DNA of 64,000 bases from Aerococcus urinae (GTDB lineage: Bacteria > Bacillota > Bacilli > Lactobacillales > Aerococcaceae): the NCBI RefSeq assembly GCF_001543175.1, contig NZ_CP014161.1, positions 682,001 to 746,000 of the forward strand, given 5' to 3'. Each line of letters starts with the position of its first letter. The stretch's first letter is position 1. This document shows positions 32,527 through 42,273 of the stretch, in pieces. The position numbers and the translations under genes were made by a program. The notes under the pieces are model-generated. The model searched no databases. It saw nothing but the letters and a program-made list of their open reading frames with translations, and had not been told where the DNA came from.

Positions 32527-33998
32527 AAGATCTCTTAGCGACTCACTTTGGTTACCAGTCTTTTCGCCCCGGGCAAAAGGAAATTTTACTTCATTTACAA
32601 AAGCGAGAAAATGTGATAGGTATTTTACCCACTGCTGGCGGCAAGTCATTGATTTATCAGATCTACCAGTATTTAAATCCCGGACCTATTTTGCTTATCT
32701 CCCCTTTGCTGGCATTGATGGAAGACCAGGTCAGTCAGCTGCAGGCACTTGGTTTTAAAGCAAGTGTGGCAATAACTAGTCAATTAAGTAAACAAGAAAA
32801 AAACTGGTTACTTAATCATCTCCATGACTTTCAATTTATTATTATGTCACCGGAAATGCTTTCCCAACCCGCTGTCTTACGGCGCTTAAAGCAAATTGCT
32901 ATCAAACTGATGGTCATTGATGAAGCGCACTGTATTTCTCAATGGGGCTATGATTTTCGGCTGGAGTACAGTGCCCTCAAACAATTTCGCCAAGCCCTAA
33001 ATCATCCTTTGACCTTAGCCCTGAGCGGTAGCGCTAGTCAAAATACAGTAACAGAGATTGCCCAGCATTTGTTTGATGAGCGTGAAAGCTATCAGCAAGT
33101 CCAATGCTCCTTAGACCGGCCCAATTTGTTCTATGGTCAATTGAAGCTTAATGAAAAGGACAAGTTTCACCATCTTAATTCCTTGCTTGAGACCTTACCG
33201 AAGCCGGGAATCATTTATGTCCACAATAAAATGGAGTTGGAAGAACTTTACCAAGATTTAAAAGCGAGCGGCCAGCTAAAGCTCGCCAGCTACCATGCTG
33301 ACAAGACTAGTGAGGAGCGCTTGCAAGTCCAAGAGCAATTTCAAAAGGGATATCTTGACGCGATTTTAGCCACATCTGCTTTTGGCATGGGGATTAACCA
33401 GGCCAATGTACGTTTTGTTATTCACTATCATGCTCCGCAATCATTAGCTGACTATCTGCAAGAGAGTGGCCGATGTGGTCGTGACGGCCAAGAAGCTTTG
33501 GTATTACTTTATTCTAATCCCCAAGAAATTAGCCGTTTAAATTATTTTAAAGAGCAAATTGACGCTCAAGCTTCGCCTTTTTATCATGGTTTAAATCAGG
33601 CTTATCAGCGGGCTGATTTTTTGCAAAGTCAGACTTTCTTAGCATTTGAGGAGCAAATCCAAAATTTAATCACCTATTTTTACTATAATTATTCGCCCAA
33701 GGATAAGGAGCAGATTCAGCGTGACTTTCAAAGCTATCAAAGGATAAAGAAAAATGAAATCGAACAAATGGTTCAATACCTCAACCTAAATAGCTGTTAC
33801 CGCCGTTACTTACTAAGCCATTTTTCCAAGGAAAGGATAAGTACTAATGGCTTTTGTTGCTCGCATTGTCAGGCTGACTTTGAAGATACGGCAACTTTTA
33901 AGGAATATCTGACCTTGGCCCCTAAGCGCTTAGTGAATCCCAAAGAAAAAGTGTTGAAGGATTGGCGGGCACGACTTAATGTCTTATTTCCTAGTTAA
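32520..33998 (+). CDS. recQ: RecQ-family ATP-dependent DNA helicase (RecS type)
   Basis: This 492-residue superfamily 2 helicase unwinds DNA 3' to 5' during repair and restart of forks. The start is ATG at 32520, after AAAGGAGCAAG; the open frame begins at 32460. Motifs: FRPGQKEIL (Q motif), PTAGGKSLIYQ (Walker A; Ala where many have T-G-G-G-K), VIDEAHCISQWGYDFR, LALSGSA, QANVRFVIHYHAP and QESGRCGRDG. A partial RecQ zinc module follows (FCCSHC). There is no HRDC domain, which fits the short RecS form of Firmicutes. Followed by a LysM gene as in the ypbB-recS-ypbE order. Confidence 0.92.
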   Translation: MLEDLLATHFGYQSFRPGQKEILLHLQKRENVIGILPTAGGKSLIYQIYQYLNPGPILLISPLLALMEDQVSQLQALGFKASVAITSQLSKQEKNWLLNHLHDFQFIIMSPEMLSQPAVLRRLKQIAIKLMVIDEAHCISQWGYDFRLEYSALKQFRQALNHPLTLALSGSASQNTVTEIAQHLFDERESYQQVQCSLDRPNLFYGQLKLNEKDKFHHLNSLLETLPKPGIIYVHNKMELEELYQDLKASGQLKLASYHADKTSEERLQVQEQFQKGYLDAILATSAFGMGINQANVRFVIHYHAPQSLADYLQESGRCGRDGQEALVLLYSNPQEISRLNYFKEQIDAQASPFYHGLNQAYQRADFLQSQTFLAFEEQIQNLITYFYYNYSPKDKEQIQRDFQSYQRIKKNEIEQMVQYLNLNSCYRRYLLSHFSKERISTNGFCCSHCQADFEDTATFKEYLTLAPKRLVNPKEKVLKDWRARLNVLFPS

Positions 33999-34076
33999 GA
34001 ATGGATTGGCTGAGGAAAATACTGACATTTTGCCTAATAAATGCTACAATTTTCTAGTAATAAAGGAGGAATAATC

Positions 34077-34805
34077 ATGGCATTCAAGGACAATTGGAAT
34101 CAGATAAAAAACAAATGGAAAAAAGAAGAGCCAGCGGTTGAGAAAGAAAATGCTAACTTAGAAGAGGAAGTTGAAGCAGGACCAGAGGCGAGTTCGGCCG
34201 ATGAGTACGAAAATTTGAAGAACCGTCAATATTCACGGTCTTCCAGAAATAAAAAGGAAAAGGGTGTATCCCCAACGGTCAAGGTCTTGATTGCTCTAGG
34301 ACTCTTGTTTATTTTGATCCCTTATGCAGCCTACGTTATTTACGGCAACCAACAAAAACAACCAGAAAGCATGAATGTGGACCAAGTGATGGTGTCTAAG
34401 TCTGAAAATGATTCCCAAAAACAAGCCGAAGAGGAAAGCAAGAAGGCGGAGGAATCTAAACAAGCAGAAGAAAGTAAAAAACAAGAGGAGAGTCAACAAG
34501 CGGCTCAAGCTTCTCAACAAGCGGCTCAGGAAGCCCGTCAAGCAGCGGAACAATCCCAAGCTGTCCAACAATCCCAACAACAAGCAGCTGCCCAAGAGCA
34601 ATCCCGTCAACAAGCGAGTCGAAATCAAAATCAACAAAATACCAATCAAAATCAAAATGTAGGAAGCTATCAAGTTTCTGCGGGGGATAACCTTTATCGG
34701 ATAGCGGTTAACCATGGAATGACTCTGAATCAATTACTGGAATTAAACGGCTTACATGCTAATTCACCGATCGCACCGGGTACGGTTCTTCGGGTCTACC
34801 AATAG
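34077..34805 (+). CDS. LysM-domain membrane protein (YpbE-like)
   Basis: From the ATG at 34077 (after AAAGGAGGA) the protein has 242 residues. It has a charged cytoplasmic N-terminus (1-65), one membrane segment (about 68-87, VLIALGLLFILIPYAAYVI) and a low-complexity extracellular stalk of K, E, Q, S and A (about 105-195) that is probably a coiled coil or flexible spacer. A C-terminal LysM domain follows (YQVSAGDNLYRIAVNHGMTL and NQLLELNGL). LysM binds peptidoglycan, so the protein should tie the membrane to the cell wall. It matches the Firmicutes family of single-TM LysM proteins next to cmk. Confidence 0.88.
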   Translation: MAFKDNWNQIKNKWKKEEPAVEKENANLEEEVEAGPEASSADEYENLKNRQYSRSSRNKKEKGVSPTVKVLIALGLLFILIPYAAYVIYGNQQKQPESMNVDQVMVSKSENDSQKQAEEESKKAEESKQAEESKKQEESQQAAQASQQAAQEARQAAEQSQAVQQSQQQAAAQEQSRQQASRNQNQQNTNQNQNVGSYQVSAGDNLYRIAVNHGMTLNQLLELNGLHANSPIAPGTVLRVYQ

Positions 34806-34836
34806 GCGCGAAGGTTGGGTAATTGAGGAGTAGAAA

Positions 34837-35511
34837 ATGAAAAAAATTAACATTGCTATTGACGGCCCCGCTTCTTCGGGAAAGAGTACCATCGCTAAAC
34901 GATTGGCTGAACGTTTAAACTATGTTTACTTGGATACGGGTGCCATGTACCGCTGTGTGACTCTTTTGGCCTTAAAAGGACAGGTTGAAGCTGAAAACTC
35001 ACCAGCACTTAATGAGCTATTAGAAAGCATCGATATTCAATTTGAGACGGACTCTGAAGGCCAAAAGATCATGCTTAATGGCCGAGATGTGACTAAGGCT
35101 ATCCGCCAAGACCATGTTACCCAAGCGGTTTCTGCCTATTCTGCTATCGACCGAGTTCGCCAGGCTATGGTTGAACGGCAACAAAGTTGGGCTAGAAACC
35201 ATTCCGGCTTAGTGATGGATGGACGCGATATTGGAACTGTGGTGTTGCCTGATGCTGATCTTAAGATCTTTCTTACCGCTTCAGCAGCAGTTAGAGCGAA
35301 GAGACGCTTTTTAGAAAATCAGGCTAAAGGACTATCTGAACAAACCATTGAAGAATTAACTGAGGCAATTGAAGCTCGGGATTACTACGATGCCCATCGT
35401 GAAAATAGCCCCTTAAAAGCAGCTGGGGATGCTATTGTTATTGATAGTTCTGATTTGAATTTAGACCAGGTTGAAGAAAAGGTATTGAGTCTAATTGAGG
35501 AAAAAGAATAA
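34837..35511 (+). CDS. cmk: Cytidylate kinase
   Basis: Cmk phosphorylates CMP and dCMP to the diphosphates with ATP. The 224-residue protein has the P-loop GPASSGKSTIAKRL (residues 9-22), YLDTGAMYR, a CMP-binding insert and MDGRDIGTVVLPDADLK with the conserved RD. GAGGAG precedes the ATG. It lies between the LysM gene and rpsA, an order found widely in Firmicutes. Complete. Confidence 0.96.
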   Translation: MKKINIAIDGPASSGKSTIAKRLAERLNYVYLDTGAMYRCVTLLALKGQVEAENSPALNELLESIDIQFETDSEGQKIMLNGRDVTKAIRQDHVTQAVSAYSAIDRVRQAMVERQQSWARNHSGLVMDGRDIGTVVLPDADLKIFLTASAAVRAKRRFLENQAKGLSEQTIEELTEAIEARDYYDAHRENSPLKAAGDAIVIDSSDLNLDQVEEKVLSLIEEKE

Positions 35512-35547
35512 ATAAATAAGATAAATCTAAAAAAAGCTTTAAGAAAT

Positions 35548-35576
35548 TTGTCTTATTTAAATTAACATGTTATAAT
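35548..35576 (+). promoter_or_regulatory. rpsA promoter
   Basis: TTGTCT (35548-35553), 17 bases and TATAAT (35571-35576) form a strong promoter 68 bases before the start codon. Confidence 0.8.
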
Positions 35577-35643
35577 CGAAGGGTATTCATTGACCAAAGT
35601 GTCGATGGTTAGTACTTTTATTTACAGGAGAGGATATAAGTTT

Positions 35644-36966
35644 ATGACAAATGAGTTTGAACAACAAGCAAATAACGAAGTAGAGGCAAATGAAGAAATG
35701 CCTTCTATGGAGGATATGCTTGCAGAAACAAAAGAAGTGAAAATTGGTGATACGGTAACAGGAGAAGTATTAACCATTGATGAAAACAATCAATTAATTG
35801 TTGGTATTGAAGGCGCTGGTGTTGAAGGGGTCGTACCTTTCCGTGAATTGTCATCTTCCCATGTTGACGATGTCACTGAAATCGCTAATGTTGGTGATAC
35901 TCTCGAATTAGTGGTTGTAAAACACATTAAAGATAAAGAAAACGGAACTTTCTTACTTTCTCGTCGTCGTTTAGAACAAAAGAAAGTTTGGAAAGAATTA
36001 GAAGAAAAAGCTGAAAATGAAGAAACCATTACTGTTCCAGTAACAAAAGTTGTTAAGGGCGGTTTAGTGGTTGATGCTGGCGTTCGTGGTTTCATCCCAG
36101 CTTCTATGGTTGAAGACCACTTTGTACGTGACTTCACACCATATAAAGGCAAAGAATTAGAAGTGAAAATTGTGGAAATTAATCCTCAAGAAAACCGTTT
36201 AATTCTTTCCCATAAAGAAATTGCTCGTGAACAAGCTGAAGCTGAACGTGCTGAAAAATTAGCACAATTTGAAGAAGGCGAAGTTGTTGAAGGTACTGTT
36301 GCTCGCTTAGCTAACTTTGGTGCTTTTGTTGACTTAGGTGGTATCGATGGTTTAGTTCACATTTCACAAATTGCTCACCACCATGTTAACCATCCTTCTG
36401 ATGAATTAGAAGTTGGCCAAACAGTTAAGGTGAAGATCTTATCAATCGATGAAGATCGTGATCGTATCTCCTTATCTACTAAGGCAGCTACTCCAAGTCC
36501 TTGGGAAGATATTGAAGAAAAAGCTCCTAAAGGCGCTGAACTTGATGGTGTAGTACGCCGTATCGTAGACTTTGGTGCTTTCGTAGAAGTCTTCCCTGGC
36601 GTTGAAGGTTTAGTTCACATTTCACAAATTTCTCATGAACATGTCAACCATCCTTCTGATAAACTTGAAGAAGGCCAAGATATTAAAGTCAAAGTTCTTG
36701 ATGTTAATCCAGAAGAACACCGTCTATCTTTATCAATCAAAGCACTTGAAGAAGCTCCAGAACGTTCTGAGTCTGACAAAGACGAACAAAAAGCTCCACG
36801 TCGCGAACGTAAGGGCCAAGCCAATAACCGTCGTAACAAACCGGCACAAGCAAAACGTTCACAAGCATCTCAAAGTAGCAATGACGAAGACACAGGCTTC
36901 TCATTTGCTGATCTTTTAGGTGACCAACTAAAAGACTTAAATCTTGACGATTCTTCAGAAGATTAG
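35644..36966 (+). CDS. rpsA: Ribosomal protein S1 homologue, four S1 domains
   Basis: This 440-residue protein binds RNA through four S1 domains, starting at about residues 35, 120, 205 and 290 (for example GTVARLANFGAFVDLGGIDG and GVVRRIVDFGAFVEVFPGVE). The start is ATG at 35644 after AGGAGAGG; the frame is open from 35590. The Gram-positive S1 homologue (YpfD type) is shorter than the six-domain E. coli S1 and is not always essential for translation. The C-terminal 70 residues are basic and unstructured, with an acidic end. Codon bias is strong, in line with high expression. A terminator follows. Confidence 0.93.
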   Translation: MTNEFEQQANNEVEANEEMPSMEDMLAETKEVKIGDTVTGEVLTIDENNQLIVGIEGAGVEGVVPFRELSSSHVDDVTEIANVGDTLELVVVKHIKDKENGTFLLSRRRLEQKKVWKELEEKAENEETITVPVTKVVKGGLVVDAGVRGFIPASMVEDHFVRDFTPYKGKELEVKIVEINPQENRLILSHKEIAREQAEAERAEKLAQFEEGEVVEGTVARLANFGAFVDLGGIDGLVHISQIAHHHVNHPSDELEVGQTVKVKILSIDEDRDRISLSTKAATPSPWEDIEEKAPKGAELDGVVRRIVDFGAFVEVFPGVEGLVHISQISHEHVNHPSDKLEEGQDIKVKVLDVNPEEHRLSLSIKALEEAPERSESDKDEQKAPRRERKGQANNRRNKPAQAKRSQASQSSNDEDTGFSFADLLGDQLKDLNLDDSSED

Positions 36967-36978
36967 TAAAGATTAATA

Positions 36979-37010
36979 AGGGCTGGGAGCTATCCCGGCC
37001 CTATTTTTGT
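36979..37010 (+). terminator. rpsA terminator
   Basis: AGGGCTGGGA pairs with TCCCGGCCCT (one G-U), followed by ATTTTTG. Confidence 0.85.
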
Positions 37011-37056
37011 TTAATCCGATTGGAATATTTATTCGCCTAGAAGGAGGGGGTTATGG

Positions 37057-38367
37057 ATGAAAACCCTAAATATCGCCATTGTCGGACGACCTAATGTGGG
37101 GAAATCGACAATTTTTAACCGGATTGCCGGGCAAAGAATCAGCATCGTTGAAGATGTTCCTGGAGTAACCCGTGACCGTGTCTATGCCCAAGGAGAGTGG
37201 CTGGGGCGGAAGCTACGTTTAATTGACACTGGGGGGATTGAATTTAACGACGAACCCTTTGTCGAACAAATCCGCCTGCAAGCAGAAATTGCAGTGGAAG
37301 AGGCTGATTTAATTATTATGATGACTAGTGTAGTTGATGGGGTTACAGAAACCGATGAAATGATCGCCCGTCTACTGCAAAAGTCTGATAAGCCTGTCCT
37401 CTTAGCGGTAAATAAGGTGGATAATCCCGAATTACAAGCAGAAATTTACGATTTTTACCGACTAGGCCTTAATGATCCCTATCCTATCTCAGGTGCCCAT
37501 GGCTTAGGAATTGGGGATCTCTTGGCAGAAATCTACCGTCTCTTTCCTTTAGAAGATGAGGATAGCGAAGATGAGGAAACGATTTCTTTTGCCTTAATTG
37601 GACGGCCAAATGTGGGGAAATCCTCCTTAGTAAATGCGATTTTGGGTGAGAACCGTGTGATTGTTTCTGATATTGCTGGCACCACCCGAGATGCAGTGGA
37701 TACTTACTTTTCATATAATGAGCGCAGTTTTAAAATTATTGACACTGCAGGGATTCGCCGAAAAGGGAGAGTCTCTGAATCAACTGAAAAATATAGTGTC
37801 ATGCGGTCGATGTCTGCGATTGAACAGGCATCTGTTGTCTTGCTCGTCCTCAATGCCGAAGAAGGGATCCGTGATCAAGATAAGACCGTAGCTGGCTACG
37901 CTCATGAGGCAGGGAAGGGAATTATTATTATAGTTAACAAATGGGATGCCCTAAAAAAAGACAGCCACACCATGAAGGAATTTGAAGATAATATCCGCGC
38001 TCAATTCCAATTTCTATCCTATGCACCTATCCTTTTTGTCTCTGCGAAAAGTAAGCAGCGTTTAGATAAGATTCCAGATCTTATTATCCAAGTTCATGAA
38101 AACTTTAACCGTCGGATTCAATCCTCCCTACTTAATCAAGTCTTGGCGGATGCTATCCGCATTAATCCAGCGCCTTCAGATAAAGGGAAAAAGTTACGGG
38201 TTTACTATATGACTCAGGTGAGTGTCGGGCCACCGACCTTTGTCGTGATGGTCAACGATACTGATCTCATGCATTTTTCCTATGAGCGCTTCCTAGCTAA
38301 CCAAATTCGGCAAGCCTTTGATTTTAGTGGAACCCCCCTACATATTATTAGCAGAAATCGACGGTAA
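37057..38367 (+). CDS. der: Ribosome biogenesis GTPase Der (EngA)
   Basis: Der is a double GTPase that acts in late assembly of the 50S subunit. The 436-residue protein has two G domains, each with a P-loop ([12 protein letters not shown] at about residue 9 and [12 protein letters not shown] at about 181), G3 (DTGG and DTAG) and G4 (NKVD and NKWD), and a C-terminal KH-like domain. GAAGGAGGGGG lies upstream, though about 11 bases before the ATG. The genes are in the conserved order rpsA-der-hup. Confidence 0.97.
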   Translation: MKTLNIAIVGRPNVGKSTIFNRIAGQRISIVEDVPGVTRDRVYAQGEWLGRKLRLIDTGGIEFNDEPFVEQIRLQAEIAVEEADLIIMMTSVVDGVTETDEMIARLLQKSDKPVLLAVNKVDNPELQAEIYDFYRLGLNDPYPISGAHGLGIGDLLAEIYRLFPLEDEDSEDEETISFALIGRPNVGKSSLVNAILGENRVIVSDIAGTTRDAVDTYFSYNERSFKIIDTAGIRRKGRVSESTEKYSVMRSMSAIEQASVVLLVLNAEEGIRDQDKTVAGYAHEAGKGIIIIVNKWDALKKDSHTMKEFEDNIRAQFQFLSYAPILFVSAKSKQRLDKIPDLIIQVHENFNRRIQSSLLNQVLADAIRINPAPSDKGKKLRVYYMTQVSVGPPTFVVMVNDTDLMHFSYERFLANQIRQAFDFSGTPLHIISRNRR

Positions 38368-38392
38368 AACATTGAAATATAAGGTATAAATG

Positions 38393-38421
38393 TTGTTATG
38401 ACGTGCTTTCTGTGGTATATT
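38393..38421 (+). promoter_or_regulatory. hup promoter
   Basis: TTGTTA (38393-38398), 17 bases and TATATT (38416-38421) preceded by TGG give an extended -10 promoter. Confidence 0.7.
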
Positions 38422-38491
38422 TATAGAGAATTGTCATTGATGATAATTCTCCATTCACGAGAAGAATGGAAATATTTTTGGAGGTGTAAAA

Positions 38492-38770
38492 ATGGCTAAT
38501 AAAGCTGACTTAGTACAAAAAGTAGCTGAATCAACTGGTGAATCGAAGAAAAATGTTCAACCAGTCGTTGATGCAGTATTTTCTTCAATTGAAAACTTTT
38601 TAGCTGATGGGGAAAATGTTCAAATTATCGGTTTTGGTAATTTTGAAGTACGTGAACGTGCCGCTCGTAAGGGACGTAACCCACAAACAGGTGACGAAAT
38701 TCAAATTCCAGCAAGTAAAGTACCTGCATTTAAAGCAGGTAAAGGTTTAAAAGACGTTGTTAAGGGCTAA
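38492..38770 (+). CDS. hup: DNA-binding protein HU
   Basis: HU is the main nucleoid-bending protein of Firmicutes. The 92-residue protein has all the hallmarks: [16 protein letters not shown] at the start, [15 protein letters not shown], the DNA-contacting arm [20 protein letters not shown] with its conserved proline, and [11 protein letters not shown] at the end. TTGGAGGTG precedes the ATG. It has its own extended -10 promoter and a strong terminator, so it is monocistronic. Confidence 0.97.
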   Translation: MANKADLVQKVAESTGESKKNVQPVVDAVFSSIENFLADGENVQIIGFGNFEVRERAARKGRNPQTGDEIQIPASKVPAFKAGKGLKDVVKG

Positions 38771-38785
38771 TCTTCCTTAACTTGA

Positions 38786-38820
38786 AACTGCCAAGTTCTC
38801 AGAAGGACTTGGCAGTTTTT
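38786..38820 (+). terminator. hup terminator
   Basis: AAACTGCCAAGT pairs with ACTTGGCAGTTT, followed by further T residues. Confidence 0.9.
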
Positions 38821-38886
38821 ATTTATTACTTATCGGTAGGGTTAAGCTTTATATCTATGCTAAAATAAACAAATATGGAGGTTAGC

Positions 38887-40176
38887 ATGAAGGAATTATA
38901 TGAAGAAATCACAGAATTGATTGTTCAAGAAAAATATGACCAAGCCCAAGAAAAATTAGCGGTCTTGCTTAACCAACTGATTAAAAGGGGAAGTAAGGAA
39001 GATTTTGCTCAGCTGGGCTATAATTTCCAACAACTTGGCTTTATTCCCTATGCCAAGGCAATTTATCAGGAAGCCGCTAAGTGCTATCCCGGCGAAGCCA
39101 CCTGGCCTTTGCTATTGGGAGAATTGGCTATGGACGATGGCCGCTATGAAGAGGGCTTGGATTACCTACTCAGTATTGATCCAAATGATGATTTATATCT
39201 GGAAGCCTTGCTATTGGAAGCTGACGCTTATCAAATGCTCAGTCTACCTGAAGTTAGTCTGGCTAAATTGAAGGAAGCCAACCAACTGGCTCCTGGTCAA
39301 GAGGCGATAGAATTTGGTATGGCTCAATTAGTCTTTACTATGGGGGACTTCAAAGAAGCCCTTAAACTTTACCATGACCTGAGTCAAAAGGAGGGTCTGA
39401 GCCCTGAAATTGGAGAAGAAGTGAAAGATAACTATCAGTATGCCCTAGTTGCTACCGGTCAATATGACAAGGCGGCTCAGCTGCTTTCTAGTAAAGAAAA
39501 CAGCGCACTGAGCCAGGCTGAGAAGGAACAACTAGCTTTTCTGGCTTACCATGACCAGGATTATAGCTATTGCGACCAATTACTGAGTCCTCTCTATGAA
39601 AATAATTTGCTAGATCCTTCCTATTACCTACTTTTATCCAAGTGTAAATGGGAGCTTCATGAAAGCGATCAGGCTCTAAGAGTCATTAATGAAGCCATTA
39701 GTAAGGACCCTTATGCCAGCGTCTTATACATGGAAAGAGCAAATTTCTATTTCTACCTTAAGGAATTCAAGCGGGCCCAAGCAGACTATGAGAAGGTCCT
39801 AGAAGCTGATGAGGATAATATCAGAGCTTATCAACAATTATTACGTTTGGCTTTAGACTCTGATAATGAGGATAGGGCTCAAGAACTTATTGAGGCCATA
39901 AAGGATAAGGGGATCAGTGATGGAAATAGTCACTGGTTAATGGCCCAGTTCTATAATCAAACGGAAAATTATGATCAAGCCCGAAAATATTATGACCTGG
40001 CTAGTCGCGATTTAAAAGATGACAATGACTTCTTAGTGGATTATATTTATTTCTTAAGGGAAGAGGGTCAATTTAGAAAAATTGTCAAACTATTAGCTGA
40101 TAAACCAGAACTCAAGCAATCCTCAGCGCTTAGCTCAGTTATCGACCAAGTAAAAGACTGGGAACAGGAGCTTTAA
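38887..40176 (+). CDS. TPR-repeat protein (YpiA-like)
   Basis: This 429-residue protein is made almost only of tetratricopeptide-like helical repeats from about residue 30 to 410 (for example AKAIYQEAAKCYPGEATW, then SVLYMERANFYFYLKEF), with no catalytic domain or signal peptide. TPR arrays serve as protein-protein scaffolds. The ATG at 38887 has GGAGG seven bases upstream; an earlier ATG at 38875 is less well placed. The order hup-TPR-dapB-cca resembles ypiA in Bacillus. No specific function is known to me. Confidence 0.82.
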   Translation: MKELYEEITELIVQEKYDQAQEKLAVLLNQLIKRGSKEDFAQLGYNFQQLGFIPYAKAIYQEAAKCYPGEATWPLLLGELAMDDGRYEEGLDYLLSIDPNDDLYLEALLLEADAYQMLSLPEVSLAKLKEANQLAPGQEAIEFGMAQLVFTMGDFKEALKLYHDLSQKEGLSPEIGEEVKDNYQYALVATGQYDKAAQLLSSKENSALSQAEKEQLAFLAYHDQDYSYCDQLLSPLYENNLLDPSYYLLLSKCKWELHESDQALRVINEAISKDPYASVLYMERANFYFYLKEFKRAQADYEKVLEADEDNIRAYQQLLRLALDSDNEDRAQELIEAIKDKGISDGNSHWLMAQFYNQTENYDQARKYYDLASRDLKDDNDFLVDYIYFLREEGQFRKIVKLLADKPELKQSSALSSVIDQVKDWEQEL

Positions 40177-40228
40177 GTCATGCTATAATGGTGCATATGA
40201 AGATTGATAGTGAAAGGAAGCGATCAAG

Positions 40229-41011
40229 ATGAAGGTAATGGTTACTGGTTTTTTAGGAAAAATGGGACAGACGACTGTCAATATGATTAATGAAAGTGAC
40301 GACTTTACGCTAGCAGCCCTCGTTAACCATCATTTAGACCAACATCAAGACGACTTGGAAACTTTTAAAGGCTTGGCGCCAATTTACTCTAGTGTGGAAG
40401 AAGCCTTAGGGGAGGTTGAAGTTGATGCTGTGGTTGACTTTACCCATCCAAGTGTGGTATTTGATCATTGTAAAACTTATATTGAACATAATATCCATCC
40501 TATCATTGGGACTTCAGGTTTAGAAAGCGATGAAATAAACCGCTTACAAGCTCTAGCCAGTGTAAAGAAACTAGGTGGAGTGATTGCACCTAACTTTGCG
40601 ATTTCATCCGTCCTCATGCAACTATTTAGTCAAGAAGCAGCCAAATATTTGGACCATGTCGAAATTATTGAATTGCACCATGCGCAAAAAGCGGATGCGC
40701 CTAGTGGTACCGCCATTAAGACAGCGGATTTAATCCATGAAAGTCAAAAGCAAAAAGAGGATATTGTTGTTAACCGTAATGAATCTTTAGCTGGGGCTCG
40801 TGGGGCTGATTATAAGGGGATTCCTATTCATAGTGTCCGTTTGCCTGGCTTAAATTCTCATCAAATTGTTCAATTTGGTGCGCCAGGAGAAGGTTTGACC
40901 ATCCGCCAAGACTCCTATAACCGTGAATCTTATATGCATGGTGTTACTCTTGCTCTAAAGGTTTGTGAACAATTAGAGGAATTTGTCTACGGATTGGAAC
41001 ACATTTTATGA
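40229..41011 (+). CDS. dapB: 4-hydroxy-tetrahydrodipicolinate reductase
   Basis: DapB reduces hydroxy-tetrahydrodipicolinate with NAD(P)H in the pathway to diaminopimelate and lysine. The 260-residue protein has the nucleotide-binding start MVTGFLGKMGQ, DAVVDFTHPSVV, PIIGTSGL, ELHHAQKADAPSGTA (catalytic His pair and Lys) and the C-terminal HGVTLALKVCE. AAAGGAAG precedes the ATG. The gene overlaps cca by four bases. The first Gly-rich loop (GFLGKMG) is slightly altered from the usual GAxGRMG but should still bind the nucleotide. No other lysine pathway gene is in the window. Confidence 0.95.
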   Translation: MKVMVTGFLGKMGQTTVNMINESDDFTLAALVNHHLDQHQDDLETFKGLAPIYSSVEEALGEVEVDAVVDFTHPSVVFDHCKTYIEHNIHPIIGTSGLESDEINRLQALASVKKLGGVIAPNFAISSVLMQLFSQEAAKYLDHVEIIELHHAQKADAPSGTAIKTADLIHESQKQKEDIVVNRNESLAGARGADYKGIPIHSVRLPGLNSHQIVQFGAPGEGLTIRQDSYNRESYMHGVTLALKVCEQLEEFVYGLEHIL

Positions 41012-42246
41012 TTATTGATAATAGAGAATTTCAAAAAGCCTTACCGGTTTTAAAGAAAATAGAGACTTTCGGTTACCAAGCCTACTTTGTCGGAGGCTGT
41101 ATCCGTGATGCTTTATTGGGATTGGCTAGCCATGATGTCGACATCGCCACCAGCGCTTTCCCCGAAGAAATTCAGGCAATCTTCCCCAAACATTTTGATG
41201 TAGGCCTAGAACATGGAACGGTTATGGCTTATTTCAATGGAGACACCTATGAAATCACTACCTTTAGAACGGAATCTGAATACGAAGATTACCGCAGACC
41301 TAAAGAGGTAACTTTTGTTCGCTCCCTAGAGGAAGACCTTCTTCGCCGTGATTTTACGATTAACGCAATGGCCATGGGTACTGAAGGGCAGTTAATTGAT
41401 TATTTTCAGGGTCAAGAAGATTTAAAAGCAGGACGGTTACGAGCGGTAGGAAAGGCCCATGACCGCTTTCAAGAGGATGCTCTAAGGATGATGCGGGCAG
41501 TGCGCTTTGCCAGTCAATTAGGCTTTGAACTTGAGACTGATACTGCCCAAGCCATCAAGGAATCAGCACCCTTACTTGAAAAAATTGCTGTGGAGCGGAT
41601 AGAGACAGAGATGGCTAAATTATGGCAAGGCCAACACTGGCAAGCCGGCCTGACCGATTTTATTGATTTACAGCTCTATCGTTACTGCCCTTTAACGGAA
41701 AATGGACAGGCAAGCTTCCAAAAAATGTTGGATGTCTTGAGTCCTGAGCAGGTTTTTCCTAGTGATACTTTTGCTTGGGCAGTTTATTTTTTCCTGGCTA
41801 AGTGTGACTTGCAATTTATTGATGACTTTACCCGAGCTTGGAAAATGTCGAATAAACAGAACCGATTAATTAAGGAATATTTCCTAGCCTTAACCGCCCG
41901 TCAAGAAAGTCAGTCTGCTTGGACAGCGCAATTACTCTATCGTTTTGGCTTAAACACAGCTCAAACAGTGGAAAATTTCATTCAAAGAGAAGGCCAGGCT
42001 AAGAGTGAATTTGCTCGCCATTTCCCTAAAGGAAAAGCCGGGCAAGTGGAAGCCATATGGGAAGCGCTGCCTATCCATAGCCGTAAAGACTTAGCCCTTA
42101 ATGGCCGCGATATTATTGCTGACTTAGCCCCGAATGATAAACGCCTTATTGGCCAGTATCTTAATCAGGCTGAAGCAGCTGTGGTTAATGAACAATGTCC
42201 TAATAGCAAGGACGACTTACTAGCCTATTTGAAAGCCAATCAATGA
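41008..42246 (+). CDS. cca: CCA tRNA nucleotidyltransferase
   Basis: This enzyme adds or repairs the 3' CCA of tRNAs without a template. The 412-residue class II protein has the nucleotidyltransferase core VGGCIRDALLG with the catalytic pair in SHDVDIATSA, then LLRRDFTINAMAM and DRFQEDALRMMRAVRFASQL (templating and neck region), and a helical C-terminal body for tRNA binding. ATGA overlap with dapB shows coupling. None of the 25 tRNA genes in this window encodes CCA, so this gene should be essential. Complete. Confidence 0.95.
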   Translation: MIIDNREFQKALPVLKKIETFGYQAYFVGGCIRDALLGLASHDVDIATSAFPEEIQAIFPKHFDVGLEHGTVMAYFNGDTYEITTFRTESEYEDYRRPKEVTFVRSLEEDLLRRDFTINAMAMGTEGQLIDYFQGQEDLKAGRLRAVGKAHDRFQEDALRMMRAVRFASQLGFELETDTAQAIKESAPLLEKIAVERIETEMAKLWQGQHWQAGLTDFIDLQLYRYCPLTENGQASFQKMLDVLSPEQVFPSDTFAWAVYFFLAKCDLQFIDDFTRAWKMSNKQNRLIKEYFLALTARQESQSAWTAQLLYRFGLNTAQTVENFIQREGQAKSEFARHFPKGKAGQVEAIWEALPIHSRKDLALNGRDIIADLAPNDKRLIGQYLNQAEAAVVNEQCPNSKDDLLAYLKANQ

Positions 42247-42273
42247 ACTCAAAATAGAAGGAGTGTACGGTAG

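Noticed and set aside
34296-34733. 145-residue Leu-rich ORF on the minus strand
   Set aside because: It is the reverse of the repetitive Gln/Glu/Lys codons of the LysM stalk. The LLRSLSRLL pattern is an artefact.
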